From contig NZ_UESZ01000001.1 of the NCBI RefSeq assembly GCF_900108585.1, forward strand, positions 186,001 to 250,000: a stretch of 64,000 nucleotides of DNA, given 5' to 3'. This document shows, piece by piece, positions 46,481-55,656 of the stretch (positions within the stretch are counted from its first letter, which is position 1; each line of letters starts with the position of its first letter). Origin of the DNA: Branchiibius hedensis (GTDB lineage Bacteria > Actinomycetota > Actinomycetes > Actinomycetales > Dermatophilaceae). Made by a program: the position numbers and the translations under genes. The notes beneath the pieces are model-generated. The model was not told the DNA's origin, ran no database searches, and was given only the letters and a program-made list of their open reading frames with translations.

Positions 46481-47188
46481 TTGTCTTCGTACGCAGAGAC
46501 GACGTCAGCATCGGACCCACCAGAGGGCAGCCAGTTCCGACCGGGCTATGACCCGCGGTATTTCGAGACTCGCTTGGTCGAGGACCCGCATCGTGCGGCG
46601 ATCTGGCGTCACCTGACCGCCTACTTTTCTCGCTGGATTCCGGCTGACGCGGACGTCCTCGAGCTCGGGGCCGGCTGGTGTGATTTTGCTAACAACGTCA
46701 CTGCACGTCGTGTCGTGGCGCTGGATCTGGATCCGACGGTCCAGGACGCGGCCGCCGCGCACGTCGAACCGGTGGTGGGGGACTGCACCGACTTGTCGCA
46801 GTTCGAGCCCGACAGTTTTGACGTTGTCTTCGCCTCCAACCTGCTGGAGCATCTCACCCGCGAGCAGGCCAACCAGTTGCTGGATTCGGCGACCCGGGTG
46901 CTGCGCCCGGGCGGGCGGCTGATGCTGATGCAGCCGAACTTCCGGCTCAGCTACAAACGGTATTTCGACGACTACACGCACGTGGCGGTCTTCACGGACG
47001 TCTCGATGCGCGATTACCTCACCTCCCGCGGATACCAGGTGGAGAACGTGTTTGCCCGATTCATGCCGTTCACGATGAAGTCGTCCGCGGCGAACCTGTC
47101 GTTCCTGGTGCCGTGGTACCTACGCTCTCCGATCAAACCAATGGCGGGGCAGATGCTGGCCATCGCGACCCCTGGTGCGGGCCGATGA
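46481..47188 (+). CDS. SAM-dependent methyltransferase
   Basis: A 235-residue class I methyltransferase. Motif I is VLELGAGWCDFA (about 58-69), followed by VVALDLDP and FDVVFASNLLEHL (motif IV region), then VLRPGGRLMLMQP. It uses the TTG start at 46481, with a weak ribosome site. Its stop overlaps the glycosyltransferase start (ATGA), so the two work together, probably modifying a lipid-linked sugar or polyprenyl carrier (inference). The closing hydrophobic region FLVPWYLRSPIKPMAG hints at membrane association. Confidence 0.88.
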   Translation: MSSYAETTSASDPPEGSQFRPGYDPRYFETRLVEDPHRAAIWRHLTAYFSRWIPADADVLELGAGWCDFANNVTARRVVALDLDPTVQDAAAAHVEPVVGDCTDLSQFEPDSFDVVFASNLLEHLTREQANQLLDSATRVLRPGGRLMLMQPNFRLSYKRYFDDYTHVAVFTDVSMRDYLTSRGYQVENVFARFMPFTMKSSAANLSFLVPWYLRSPIKPMAGQMLAIATPGAGR

Positions 47189-47970
47189 TCGACGGGAAGA
47201 CACTGTCGGTGATTCTGCCGACGTACAACGAGAAGGACAGCATCGGCGACTGCATCCGGGGTTTCCTGGAACTGCCGGAAGTCGATGAGGTCATCGCGGT
47301 CAACAACAATGCCGCGCCGGGGACCTCTGAGGAGATCGCTGCGGCCGGTGGCCGGGAGATCTTCGAAACCACCCAGGGGTACGGCGCCGCGATCCAGCGC
47401 GGGCTGATCGAGTCGACGACCGACCTGGTGGTGATCTGCGAGCCGGACGGCACGTTCAACCCCAAGGATCTGCGCAAACTGGTGGCGTTCCTGCCCGAAT
47501 GTGACGTCGTCATAGGCTCCCGTACCGTGTCTGCGTTCATCTGGGAGCGCGCGAACATGGGCTGGTTCCTGCGGTGGGGCAACTGGGCGGTGGCCAAGAT
47601 GATCGAGGTCGGCTACAACACCCCCTCGTTGTCCGACGTCGGCTGCACCTTCCGGGTGATGACGCGCGAGCAGGTCGAGCAGATCTTGGCGCGCTCGACG
47701 GTGCCCGGCTCGGCGTACGGGCTCGAGATGCTGATCCTGGCCGTGATCGACAGCGGCAAGGTGGTGCAGGTTCCCGTCAACTACCACGAGCGGGTCGGGG
47801 TGTCGTCGGTGACCGGTGACTTCACCAAGACCGTCTCGCTCGGCCTGGAAATGATGGGGCTGGCGGCCCGGATGCGCTGGCAGCGCAAGGCGATTCGTGC
47901 TGGCCGGATCCCGACCGAACGCCTCACGGAGGTCGTGCGGCGGGGTCGGACGCCCGCCGTCAGCCCGTGA
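47185..47970 (+). CDS. GT2-family glycosyltransferase (dolichyl-phosphate mannose synthase-like)
   Basis: A 261-residue GT2 enzyme: SVILPTYNEKDSIGDCI at the N-terminus, AVNNNAAPGT, the metal/nucleotide loop CEPDGTFNPKDL (about 92-103) and GSRTV. No long membrane tail, so it is a soluble or peripheral enzyme like polyprenyl-phosphate hexose synthases. ATG 47185 overlaps the methyltransferase stop. It would transfer a sugar from a nucleotide donor to a polyprenyl phosphate for use by the membrane GT-C-like protein next door (inference). Its 3' end overlaps the convergent gtrA by 11 bp. Confidence 0.9.
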   Translation: MIDGKTLSVILPTYNEKDSIGDCIRGFLELPEVDEVIAVNNNAAPGTSEEIAAAGGREIFETTQGYGAAIQRGLIESTTDLVVICEPDGTFNPKDLRKLVAFLPECDVVIGSRTVSAFIWERANMGWFLRWGNWAVAKMIEVGYNTPSLSDVGCTFRVMTREQVEQILARSTVPGSAYGLEMLILAVIDSGKVVQVPVNYHERVGVSSVTGDFTKTVSLGLEMMGLAARMRWQRKAIRAGRIPTERLTEVVRRGRTPAVSP

Positions 47971-48436
47971 ACACGAAGCGCTTGTAGCCCCAGTAGCGGA
48001 ACGCTGTCGCCAGGCCCAGGCCGATCACGTTCGCCGAGATGTTGTCATCCAGCTGGGTTTGCAGGCCCAGCAGGTAGTGCGATACCCACAGACACGCGAC
48101 GCCGATCCCGACGCCGATCATGCAGACGATGGTGAACGCGACGAACTCGTGGTGCAGTTTGTCTCGGCGGGTGTCGGGGAAGACCCAGTAGCGATTGCCC
48201 AGCCAGGCCACCACGACGCCCAAGGTGCTGGAGATGAACTTCGCGCCGAGCACGTAGGTGTACATCACCCCGTGACCGTCCGGCCCGGCGAACCGCAGCA
48301 GGTTGAAGCCGCCCACGTCGGCGATCAGACCCAACAGACCCACGGCGGCAAAGCGCGCCAGCCGCGCGAAGTCGGGGCGTCGACCGGTTGAGCGGGAATT
48401 CGCTGCGGGGCCGAGATCCTGTGCGTTGACTGTCAC
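47960..48436 (-). CDS. GtrA-family membrane protein
   Basis: A 158-residue protein with four predicted membrane helices and the GtrA signature FAAVGLLGLIADVGGFNLL then GNRYWVFPD. GtrA proteins are thought to move polyprenyl-linked sugars across the membrane. Pairs logically with the convergent GT2 gene. The GTG at 48436 is my choice; a TTG at 48454 would add six residues, and no ribosome site settles it. Confidence 0.88.
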   Translation of the reverse strand: MTVNAQDLGPAANSRSTGRRPDFARLARFAAVGLLGLIADVGGFNLLRFAGPDGHGVMYTYVLGAKFISSTLGVVVAWLGNRYWVFPDTRRDKLHHEFVAFTIVCMIGVGIGVACLWVSHYLLGLQTQLDDNISANVIGLGLATAFRYWGYKRFVFTG

Positions 48437-48796
48437 AGGACATGATGGTAACAACGCTGGCCGCCGGATGCGGTCGCGCCGCGCCTTTACTGATTTGGCC
48501 GCTTCTGCGGGCGGCAGTAGACTGGATAACCGTGCGTGGGCTCTGCCCTGCCGTCGTTGATCTGCTGTGACTCATCACCCGTGATGACCAGCGCGGGTCG
48601 GTTGTCGGACATCAGACCACCACACGTCCTCGCCGGGCAGTCGGACGGTATCCGGAAGTGCGGGGGAGGACGCCGAACCGACACGCCCGAGTGCGGGGGT
48701 CGGAGAGGTGAGTTCAAGGAGTTCCGGTCGCGGAGCGTCCGAGCACGCACCGCGACAAGCGAACAGACAAGATTCGACGATTACGGAGACAACAGG
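48437..48796 (+). other. Untranslated region ahead of rpsL
   Basis: A 360-bp gap carrying the rpsL promoter (48495-48523) and a leader of about 265 nt. I see no gene in it. The first part also serves the divergent gtrA. Confidence 0.55.
48495..48523 (+). promoter_or_regulatory. Promoter of the str operon (rpsL-rpsG-fusA-tuf)
   Basis: TTGGCC (48495-48500) and TAGACT (48518-48523) separated by exactly 17 nt. The best promoter pair seen in the window; it leaves a leader of roughly 265 nt before rpsL. Confidence 0.65.
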
Positions 48797-49171
48797 TTGC
48801 CTACTATCAACCAGCTCGTCCGCAAGGGTCGGCAGGACAAGGTCACGAAGTCCACCAAGCCGGCCCTGAAGGGCAGCCCCCAGCGACGCGGCGTGTGCAC
48901 CCGCGTTTACACCACGACCCCGAAGAAGCCGAACTCGGCGCTTCGTAAGGTCGCCCGCGTGAAGTTGACCTCGGGTATCGAGGTCACCGCGTACATCCCC
49001 GGCGAGGGCCACAACCTGCAGGAGCACTCGATGGTGCTCATCCGCGGCGGCCGTGTGCGCGACCTGCCGGGTGTGCGCTACAAGATCATCCGCGGTTCGC
49101 TGGACACCCAGGGTGTCAAGAACCGCAAGCAGTCCCGGTCCCGTTACGGCGCGAAGATGGAGAAGAAGTAA
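48797..49171 (+). CDS. rpsL: 30S ribosomal protein S12
   Basis: A 124-residue S12 with TTG start 6 nt after GGAGAC. The accuracy-centre residue Lys43 ([11 protein letters not shown]) is intact, but position 88 is Arg (codon CGC at 49058-49060, [10 protein letters not shown]) where Lys is almost universal. Substitutions of Lys88, including to Arg, are a classical streptomycin-resistance route. The rest is standard ([17 protein letters not shown]). First gene of the str operon; shares one base with rpsG (TAATG). Confidence 0.97.
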   Translation: MPTINQLVRKGRQDKVTKSTKPALKGSPQRRGVCTRVYTTTPKKPNSALRKVARVKLTSGIEVTAYIPGEGHNLQEHSMVLIRGGRVRDLPGVRYKIIRGSLDTQGVKNRKQSRSRYGAKMEKK

Positions 49172-49641
49172 TGCCTCGCAAGGGTCCTGCTCCCAAGCGT
49201 CCGCTGCTCAACGACCCCGTCTACCAGTCCACCCTGGTGACCCAGCTGGTCAACAAGGTGCTGCTGGACGGTAAGAAGTCCGTGGCCGAGCGCATCGTCT
49301 ACGGCGCCCTGGAGGGCTGCCGTGAGAAGACCGGTACCGACCCGGTGGTCACCCTCAAGCGCGCGCTGGACAACGTCCGGCCCAGCCTCGAGGTCAAGTC
49401 CCGCCGTGTCGGTGGTGCGACCTACCAGGTGCCGATCGAGGTCAAGCCGAACCGTGCGACGACCCTGTCGTTGCGGTGGTTGGTCGGCTACTCGCGCCAG
49501 CGTCGCGAGAAGACCATGACCGAGCGTCTGATGAACGAGATCCTCGACGCCTCCAACGGCCTGGGTGCCGCGGTGAAGCGCCGTGAGGACACGCACAAGA
49601 TGGCCGAGTCCAACCGGGCCTTCGCGCACTACCGCTGGTGA
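49171..49641 (+). CDS. rpsG: 30S ribosomal protein S7
   Basis: A 156-residue S7, the standard length, beginning [19 protein letters not shown] and with [19 protein letters not shown] and [13 protein letters not shown]. It organises the 3' major domain of 16S rRNA. Starts on the last base of the rpsL stop. Confidence 0.97.
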   Translation: MPRKGPAPKRPLLNDPVYQSTLVTQLVNKVLLDGKKSVAERIVYGALEGCREKTGTDPVVTLKRALDNVRPSLEVKSRRVGGATYQVPIEVKPNRATTLSLRWLVGYSRQRREKTMTERLMNEILDASNGLGAAVKRREDTHKMAESNRAFAHYRW

Positions 49642-49687
49642 CCCGACGGTCCGGCTGGTGGGTCACCGCCCGCCGGCCGGACCGAAC

Positions 49688-49728
49688 GGTACGCCGGGTG
49701 GCCGCCGCAGGCGACCACTCGCCGTACC
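49688..49728 (+). other. Imperfect hairpin between rpsG and fusA
   Basis: 14-nt arms (49688-49701 and 49715-49728) pair at all but one position, counting one G-U, around a 13-nt loop. No T-tract; the operon continues into fusA. Confidence 0.35.
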
Positions 49729-49779
49729 TCCCCCTAACTTCACATCACTCACACACCGAGCGAGACGAGAAGAGACAAC

Positions 49780-51894
49780 GTGGCACAGGACGTGCTGACC
49801 GACCTGAAGAAGGTCCGCAACATCGGCATCATGGCGCACATCGATGCCGGTAAGACGACGACGACCGAGCGCATTCTTTTTTACACGGGCGTGAACCACA
49901 AGATCGGTGAGACGCACGATGGCGCCTCCACGACCGACTGGATGGAGCAGGAGAAGGAGCGGGGCATCACCATCACCTCCGCTGCCGTCACCAGCTTCTG
50001 GAACGGTTACCAGATCAACATCATCGACACCCCGGGTCACGTGGACTTCACCGTCGAGGTGGAGCGCTCGCTGCGCGTCCTGGACGGCGCCGTCGCCGTC
50101 TTCGACGGCAAGGAGGGCGTCGAGCCCCAGTCCGAGACCGTCTGGCGGCAGGCCGACAAGTACGACGTGCCCCGCATCGCGTTCGTCAACAAGATGGACA
50201 AGATGGGCGCCGACTTCTACTTCACCGTGCAGACGGTGAAGGACCGCTTGGGTGCTGAGCCGCTGGTGCTGCAGCTGCCGATCGGTTCCGAGAACGACTT
50301 CGTCGGCGTCGTCGACCTGGTCGAGATGCGTGCGCTGGTGTGGCCGGGTGACGCCAAGGGTGACGTCACCATGGGCGCCAAGTACGAGATCCAGGAGATC
50401 CCGGCTGACCTGCAGGACAAGGCCCAGGAGTACCGCCAGGCCCTGGTCGAGCGGGTTGCCGAAGCGGACGACGCCCTGATGGAGAAGTACCTCGAAGGTG
50501 AAGAACTCACCGTCGAGGAGATCAAGGGCGCCATCCGCAAGCTGACGGTCACCTCGCAGCTCTACCCGATCCTGTGTGGTTCGGCGTTCAAGAACCGCGG
50601 TGTGCAGCCGATGCTGGACGCGGTTGTGGACTACCTGCCTTCGCCGCTGGACGTGCCCCCGATGGTGGGTCACAAGCCGAACGACGAAGAGACCGAACTG
50701 ACCCGCACCCCGAGCGTCGACGAGCCGTTCTCGGCGCTGGCGTTCAAGATCGCGGCGCACCCGTTCTTCGGGTCGCTGACCTTCATCCGGGTCTACTCGG
50801 GTCGCATTGCGGCCGGTACCCAGGTGCTCAACTCGACCAAGGGTCGTAAAGAGCGCGTGGGCAAGCTGTTCCAGATGCACGCCAACAAGGAGAACCCGGT
50901 CGAGGAAGCTGTTGCCGGGCACATCTACGCGGCGATCGGCCTGAAGGACACCACGACCGGCGACACGCTGTGCGACGTTGCCAACCCGATCGTCCTGGAG
51001 TCGATGACCTTCCCGGAGCCGGTTATCTCCGTGGCCATCGAGCCCAAGACCAAGGGTGACCAGGAGAAGCTGGGCATCGCGATCCAGAAGCTGGCTCAGG
51101 AGGACCCGACCTTCCAGGTCGAGCTCGACGAGGAGACCGGCCAGACGATCATCAAGGGCATGGGCGAACTCCACCTGGACATCCTGGTGGACCGCATGCG
51201 CCGCGAGTTCAAGGTCGAGGCGAACATCGGCAAGCCGCAGGTTGCCTACCGCGAGACGATCCGCCGTGCGGTGGAGAAGTACGACTACACGCACAAGAAG
51301 CAGACCGGTGGATCGGGTCAGTTCGCCAAGGTCCAGGTCACCCTGGAGCCGTTGGACACCCACGAGGGCGAGCTGTACGAGTTCGTCAACGCGGTGACCG
51401 GTGGTCGCGTGCCGCGGGAGTACATCCCCTCGGTCGACCACGGCATCCAGGAGGCCATGCAGCTCGGTGTCCTCGCCGGTTACCCGCTGGTGGGCATCAA
51501 GGCCACGCTGGTCGACGGCGCCTACCACGACGTCGACTCCTCCGAAATGGCGTTCAAGATCGCCGGCTCGATGGTGCTGAAGGAGGCTGCCCGCAGGGCC
51601 GACCCGGTCCTGCTGGAGCCGATGATGGCCGTCGAGGTGCGTACCCCTGAGGACTACATGGGTGACGTCATCGGTGACCTGAACAGCCGCCGTGGCCAGA
51701 TCCAGGCCATGGAGGACATCAGCGGTGCCAAGATCGTTCGCGCGGTCGTGCCGTTGTCAGAGATGTTCGGCTACGTCGGGGACCTGCGATCCAAGACCCA
51801 GGGCCGGGCGAACTACACCATGCAATTTGATTCGTACGCGGAAGTTCCGAAGAATGTCGCGGACGAGATCATCAAGAAAGTCCGGGGCGAGTGA
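49780..51894 (+). CDS. fusA: Elongation factor G
   Basis: A 704-residue EF-G with GTG start. GTPase motifs: [15 protein letters not shown] (P-loop, about 20-34), the switch region [17 protein letters not shown] and NKMDK. Domains II-V follow, including domain IV ([14 protein letters not shown]) that drives translocation. Standard length. Part of the str operon. Confidence 0.98.
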   Translation: MAQDVLTDLKKVRNIGIMAHIDAGKTTTTERILFYTGVNHKIGETHDGASTTDWMEQEKERGITITSAAVTSFWNGYQINIIDTPGHVDFTVEVERSLRVLDGAVAVFDGKEGVEPQSETVWRQADKYDVPRIAFVNKMDKMGADFYFTVQTVKDRLGAEPLVLQLPIGSENDFVGVVDLVEMRALVWPGDAKGDVTMGAKYEIQEIPADLQDKAQEYRQALVERVAEADDALMEKYLEGEELTVEEIKGAIRKLTVTSQLYPILCGSAFKNRGVQPMLDAVVDYLPSPLDVPPMVGHKPNDEETELTRTPSVDEPFSALAFKIAAHPFFGSLTFIRVYSGRIAAGTQVLNSTKGRKERVGKLFQMHANKENPVEEAVAGHIYAAIGLKDTTTGDTLCDVANPIVLESMTFPEPVISVAIEPKTKGDQEKLGIAIQKLAQEDPTFQVELDEETGQTIIKGMGELHLDILVDRMRREFKVEANIGKPQVAYRETIRRAVEKYDYTHKKQTGGSGQFAKVQVTLEPLDTHEGELYEFVNAVTGGRVPREYIPSVDHGIQEAMQLGVLAGYPLVGIKATLVDGAYHDVDSSEMAFKIAGSMVLKEAARRADPVLLEPMMAVEVRTPEDYMGDVIGDLNSRRGQIQAMEDISGAKIVRAVVPLSEMFGYVGDLRSKTQGRANYTMQFDSYAEVPKNVADEIIKKVRGE

Positions 51895-51985
51895 CAGGCG
51901 CACGCCTGTCAGCCAACCGGTAACGAAAGAAAACCAACCGGCGCCGCCCCGGCGCTAGAAACCAGTCCTTGAAGGAGGACCCCAA

Positions 51986-53182
51986 GTGGGTAAGGCCAAG
52001 TTCGAGCGGACCAAGCCGCACGTCAACATCGGGACCATCGGTCACATCGACCACGGTAAGACGACGCTGACGGCTGCGATCTCGAAGGTGTTGCACGACA
52101 AGTTCCCGGACCTGAACCCCCAGTTCGCGTTCGACGAGATCGACAAGGCTCCCGAAGAGAAGCAGCGCGGTATCACCATCTCCATCGCGCACATCGAGTA
52201 CCAGACGGACAAGCGTCACTACGCGCACGTTGACTGCCCGGGTCACGCTGACTACGTCAAGAACATGATCACCGGAGCCGCCCAGATGGACGGCGCGATC
52301 CTGGTGGTGGCAGCGACCGACGGTCCGATGCCGCAGACCAAGGAGCACGTGCTGCTGGCCCGTCAGGTCGGCGTTCCCTACATCGTGGTCGCCCTGAACA
52401 AGGCGGACATGGTGGACGACGAGGAGATCATCGAACTCGTCGAGATGGAGGTCCGCGAACTGCTGTCCTCCTACGAGTTCCCGGGCGACGACGTCCCGGT
52501 CGTGAAGGTCTCGGCGCTGAAGGCGCTCGAGGGCGACCCGACCTGGGCCAAGTCCGTCGAGGACCTCATGGACGCCGTGGACGAGTACATCCCGGACCCG
52601 GAGCGCGACACCGAGAAGCCGTTCCTGATGCCCGTTGAGGACGTCTTCACGATCACCGGTCGTGGCACCGTCGTCACCGGTCGTATCGAGCGCGGTGTGC
52701 TGAACGTCAACGAGGAGGTCGAGATCGTCGGCCTGCGTGAGGGCGCGGCCGTCAAGACGACCGTCACCTCGATCGAGATGTTCAACAAGATGCTGGACAG
52801 CGGCCAGGCCGGCGACAACGCCGCCCTGCTGCTGCGCGGTATCAAGCGTGAGGACGTGGAGCGCGGTCAGGTCATCGCCAAGCCGACGACCACCACCCCG
52901 CACACCGAGTTCGAGGCGTCGGTCTACATCCTGTCCAAGGACGAGGGTGGCCGTCACACGCCGTTCTACGACAACTACCGTCCCCAGTTCTACTTCCGCA
53001 CGACGGACGTGACTGGTGTCGTGAAGCTGCCGGAAGGCACCGAGATGGTGATGCCCGGTGACAACACCGAGATGACCGTCACGCTGATCCAGCCGATCGC
53101 CATGGACGAGGGTCTGAAGTTCGCTATCCGTGAGGGCGGTCGTACCGTCGGCGCGGGTCGCGTCACCAAGATCATCAAGTGA
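51986..53182 (+). CDS. tuf: Elongation factor Tu
   Basis: A 398-residue EF-Tu with GTG start and AAGGAGG 7 nt upstream. Motifs: [34 protein letters not shown] and NKAD. Residues linked to kirromycin and pulvomycin resistance look normal ([35 protein letters not shown]). Last gene of the str operon, followed by a double hairpin. Confidence 0.98.
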   Translation: MGKAKFERTKPHVNIGTIGHIDHGKTTLTAAISKVLHDKFPDLNPQFAFDEIDKAPEEKQRGITISIAHIEYQTDKRHYAHVDCPGHADYVKNMITGAAQMDGAILVVAATDGPMPQTKEHVLLARQVGVPYIVVALNKADMVDDEEIIELVEMEVRELLSSYEFPGDDVPVVKVSALKALEGDPTWAKSVEDLMDAVDEYIPDPERDTEKPFLMPVEDVFTITGRGTVVTGRIERGVLNVNEEVEIVGLREGAAVKTTVTSIEMFNKMLDSGQAGDNAALLLRGIKREDVERGQVIAKPTTTTPHTEFEASVYILSKDEGGRHTPFYDNYRPQFYFRTTDVTGVVKLPEGTEMVMPGDNTEMTVTLIQPIAMDEGLKFAIREGGRTVGAGRVTKIIK

Positions 53183-53187
53183 TCATC

Positions 53188-53245
53188 GGCGGGTTCACCC
53201 GCCGTTGACTGCCCAGAAGGCCCCGGGTTCGCCCGGGGCCTTCTG
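53188..53245 (+). terminator. Double hairpin terminator after tuf
   Basis: A 6-bp stem GGCGGG/CCCGCC with TTCA loop (53188-53203) is followed by a perfect 14-bp stem CAGAAGGCCCCGGG (53214-53227) with TTCG loop and its complement to 53245. Ends the str operon. Confidence 0.92.
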
Positions 53246-53396
53246 CTGTACCCAGGGCTTTCCCAGGATATTGGCAGTGTTTTGGCAGCTGGCGGAAGTG
53301 TTGCCGGAAACGCGACCGGCGCAGGATCGAAGGTGCTTGCGGCCACCATCCCGGCCGCAACATTTCCGGGAGCTCCACGTCATTGAAAGGCGCCCC

Positions 53397-55493
53397 ATGC
53401 GTCGTACTCTCTCCGCGCGTGTCGCGATCGCGGCCGGCTCATCCGCCGTCCTGGCTATCGCCTTCGCCGCACCATCCGTAGCCAATGCCGCCGAAACCGG
53501 TGGCCGACACGTGCTGAACGGCAAACCCGCGTGGGCCGCGCAGGCAGCGCGCGTCGGCGCCGTGCCGGCCAGTACCGGCCTGAACTTCAAAGTCGTGCTG
53601 AACCTGCGCGACGAGGCGGGAGCCGAAGCCCTGGCCACGGCGGTGGCCACTCCGGGTAACGCCAACTACCACAAGTACGTCACAGCCGCCCAGTGGCGAT
53701 CGCGGTTCGCGCCGACCGATGCCCAGGTTGCGCAGGTCACCAGTTGGCTCAAGAGCCAGGGCCTCAAGATCGGGCAGATCCCGGCCAACCACCGCTACGT
53801 CACGGTGTCCGGCAGCACTGCGCAGGTCAACAAAGCCTTCGGTGCCTCGATGAGTCACTTCAAGTACAAGGGCCGCACCGAGACCGCGCCGTCCGCTGCG
53901 CTGAGCGTGCCGACGAACATCGCCGGTCTGGTTGCGGGGGTGTCCGGTCTGGACAGCACGCTGCGAGCGGTGCCCTCGACGAGCACCGGGAACACCACGC
54001 ACAGCGTCTCCACCGACAAGGCAACCGCGTCGACGAAGGTCACGAGCGATGACACGTTGCCCGGGCCGCCGGACGTGTTCATCAACTCCGGCCCGTGCTC
54101 GAGCTACTACGGGGAGAAGAAGGCCACCGGCCTGCCCACCCTGCCCGGGGTGACCAACCCGATGCCGTACGTCGTGTGCGGCTACAAGCCGGGCCAGATC
54201 CGCAGTGCGTACGGCGAGGACCGCCTGCTGAAGGCGGGGTACGACGGGCGTGGGGCGACGGTCGCGATCATCGACGCCTTCGCGTCGCCGACGATCCTGT
54301 CGGATGCGCAGACCTACGCCCAGCGCAACGATCCGAGCCACCCGCTGCGGGGCTACCAGTTCAGCCAGTCCCTGCCGGCCAGCTACAACTCGATCGATGA
54401 GTGTGGCGGCAACGGCTGGTACGGCGAGGAGACCCTCGACGTCGAAGCCGTCCACGCAACGGCCCCGCAGGCGAACATCCTCTACGTCGGTGGCGCCAGC
54501 TGCTACGACAGCGACCTGAACTCGGCGTTGAACACCGTGGTCGACAACCAACTCGCGATGGTCGTCAGCAACTCCTACGGTGACGCGGGAGAACCGACCT
54601 CCCTTGCCGATGTTGCTGACTCCCACCAGAGCGCGATCCAGGCAGCGGCCGAAGGCATCAGCCTGCTGTTCTCCTCCGGTGACAACGGTGACGAGGTCGC
54701 CGACCTCGGCTACCGGACGGTCGACTACGAAGCCTCCGACCCGTTCGTGACTGCCGTCGGCGGTACCTCGCTGGCGGTGAAGTCCGACGGCAGCTACGGC
54801 TGGGAGCAGGGCTGGGGCACCGGCAAGTCGACTCTGACGAACGGCGCGTGGACCCCGGCTGCACCGGCCTACGTCTACGGCGGCGGTGGTGGCACCAGCC
54901 AGCTGTTCACGCAGCCGGCGTACCAGAAGGGCGTTGTCCCGGCATCCATCAGCAACTACTTCGGTAAGGGCGACTACCGCGCGGTGCCGGATGTGGCGAT
55001 GGATGCCGACCCGCAGACCGGGTTCCTGGTCGGCGAGACCCAGGCGTTCCCCGACGGTTCGACCAAGTACAGCGAGTACCGCATCGGCGGCACCTCGCTG
55101 TCCAGCCCGCTGTTCGCCGGTGAGGTGGCCCTCGCCGACCAGGTCGTGGGTGGTCCGCTGGGCTTCTTGAACCCCGCGATGTACAAGTTGGCCGGCACCC
55201 CGACCTTCAACGACATCGCCAGCACCGGTGTCAGCCAGGCCGAGGTCCGGGTCGACTTCGTCAACGGGGTGGACGCCAGCGGCGGTCTGCGGACCACCGC
55301 CCGCACCATCAACCAGACCGGGACGATCTTCACCCGCAAGGGCTATGACGACGTGACCGGTGTGGGTACGCCGAACGGGGTGAGCTTCTTCATCGGCATC
55401 ACCGCGAGCAAGAAGTTGGGCGTCGGTGGCGGCGGTGTCGGTGGTGGCATCAAGCACGGTGCGCCAGTCACCGCAGCCAAACCGCTGCGGTAA
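53397..55493 (+). CDS. Secreted sedolisin-family (S53) serine-carboxyl peptidase
   Basis: A 698-residue protein: signal peptide (1 to about 34, AVLAIAFAAPSVANAAE), a pro-domain (about 50-230, AEALATAVATPGNANYHKY ... TVSGSTAQVNKAFGASM) and an S53 catalytic domain. The catalytic residues are visible: Glu344 and Asp348 (EETLD), the oxyanion Asp429 (SSGDNGD) and Ser567 (GGTSLSSP). The calcium loop region DDVTGVGTPNG is at the C-terminus, followed by a Gly-rich tail (VGGGGVGGG). S53 enzymes are mostly acid proteases that mature by removing the pro-domain. ATG chosen by the signal peptide. Confidence 0.93.
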   Translation: MRRTLSARVAIAAGSSAVLAIAFAAPSVANAAETGGRHVLNGKPAWAAQAARVGAVPASTGLNFKVVLNLRDEAGAEALATAVATPGNANYHKYVTAAQWRSRFAPTDAQVAQVTSWLKSQGLKIGQIPANHRYVTVSGSTAQVNKAFGASMSHFKYKGRTETAPSAALSVPTNIAGLVAGVSGLDSTLRAVPSTSTGNTTHSVSTDKATASTKVTSDDTLPGPPDVFINSGPCSSYYGEKKATGLPTLPGVTNPMPYVVCGYKPGQIRSAYGEDRLLKAGYDGRGATVAIIDAFASPTILSDAQTYAQRNDPSHPLRGYQFSQSLPASYNSIDECGGNGWYGEETLDVEAVHATAPQANILYVGGASCYDSDLNSALNTVVDNQLAMVVSNSYGDAGEPTSLADVADSHQSAIQAAAEGISLLFSSGDNGDEVADLGYRTVDYEASDPFVTAVGGTSLAVKSDGSYGWEQGWGTGKSTLTNGAWTPAAPAYVYGGGGGTSQLFTQPAYQKGVVPASISNYFGKGDYRAVPDVAMDADPQTGFLVGETQAFPDGSTKYSEYRIGGTSLSSPLFAGEVALADQVVGGPLGFLNPAMYKLAGTPTFNDIASTGVSQAEVRVDFVNGVDASGGLRTTARTINQTGTIFTRKGYDDVTGVGTPNGVSFFIGITASKKLGVGGGGVGGGIKHGAPVTAAKPLR

Positions 55494-55656
55494 TCCGCTG
55501 CACGCGACCTTCGGGTTCGCACGACGGGGGCCGGTTTGCGCGCGCAAGCCGGCCCCTCGGCGTACCCGCGTCCGTCCGCAGTTCGAACGCGCCTGCGGGT
55601 GGGGTCGACAGGCCTGGAAAGATGGGTGCGCACTGATCAACGCGAAGGAGCTCCCC

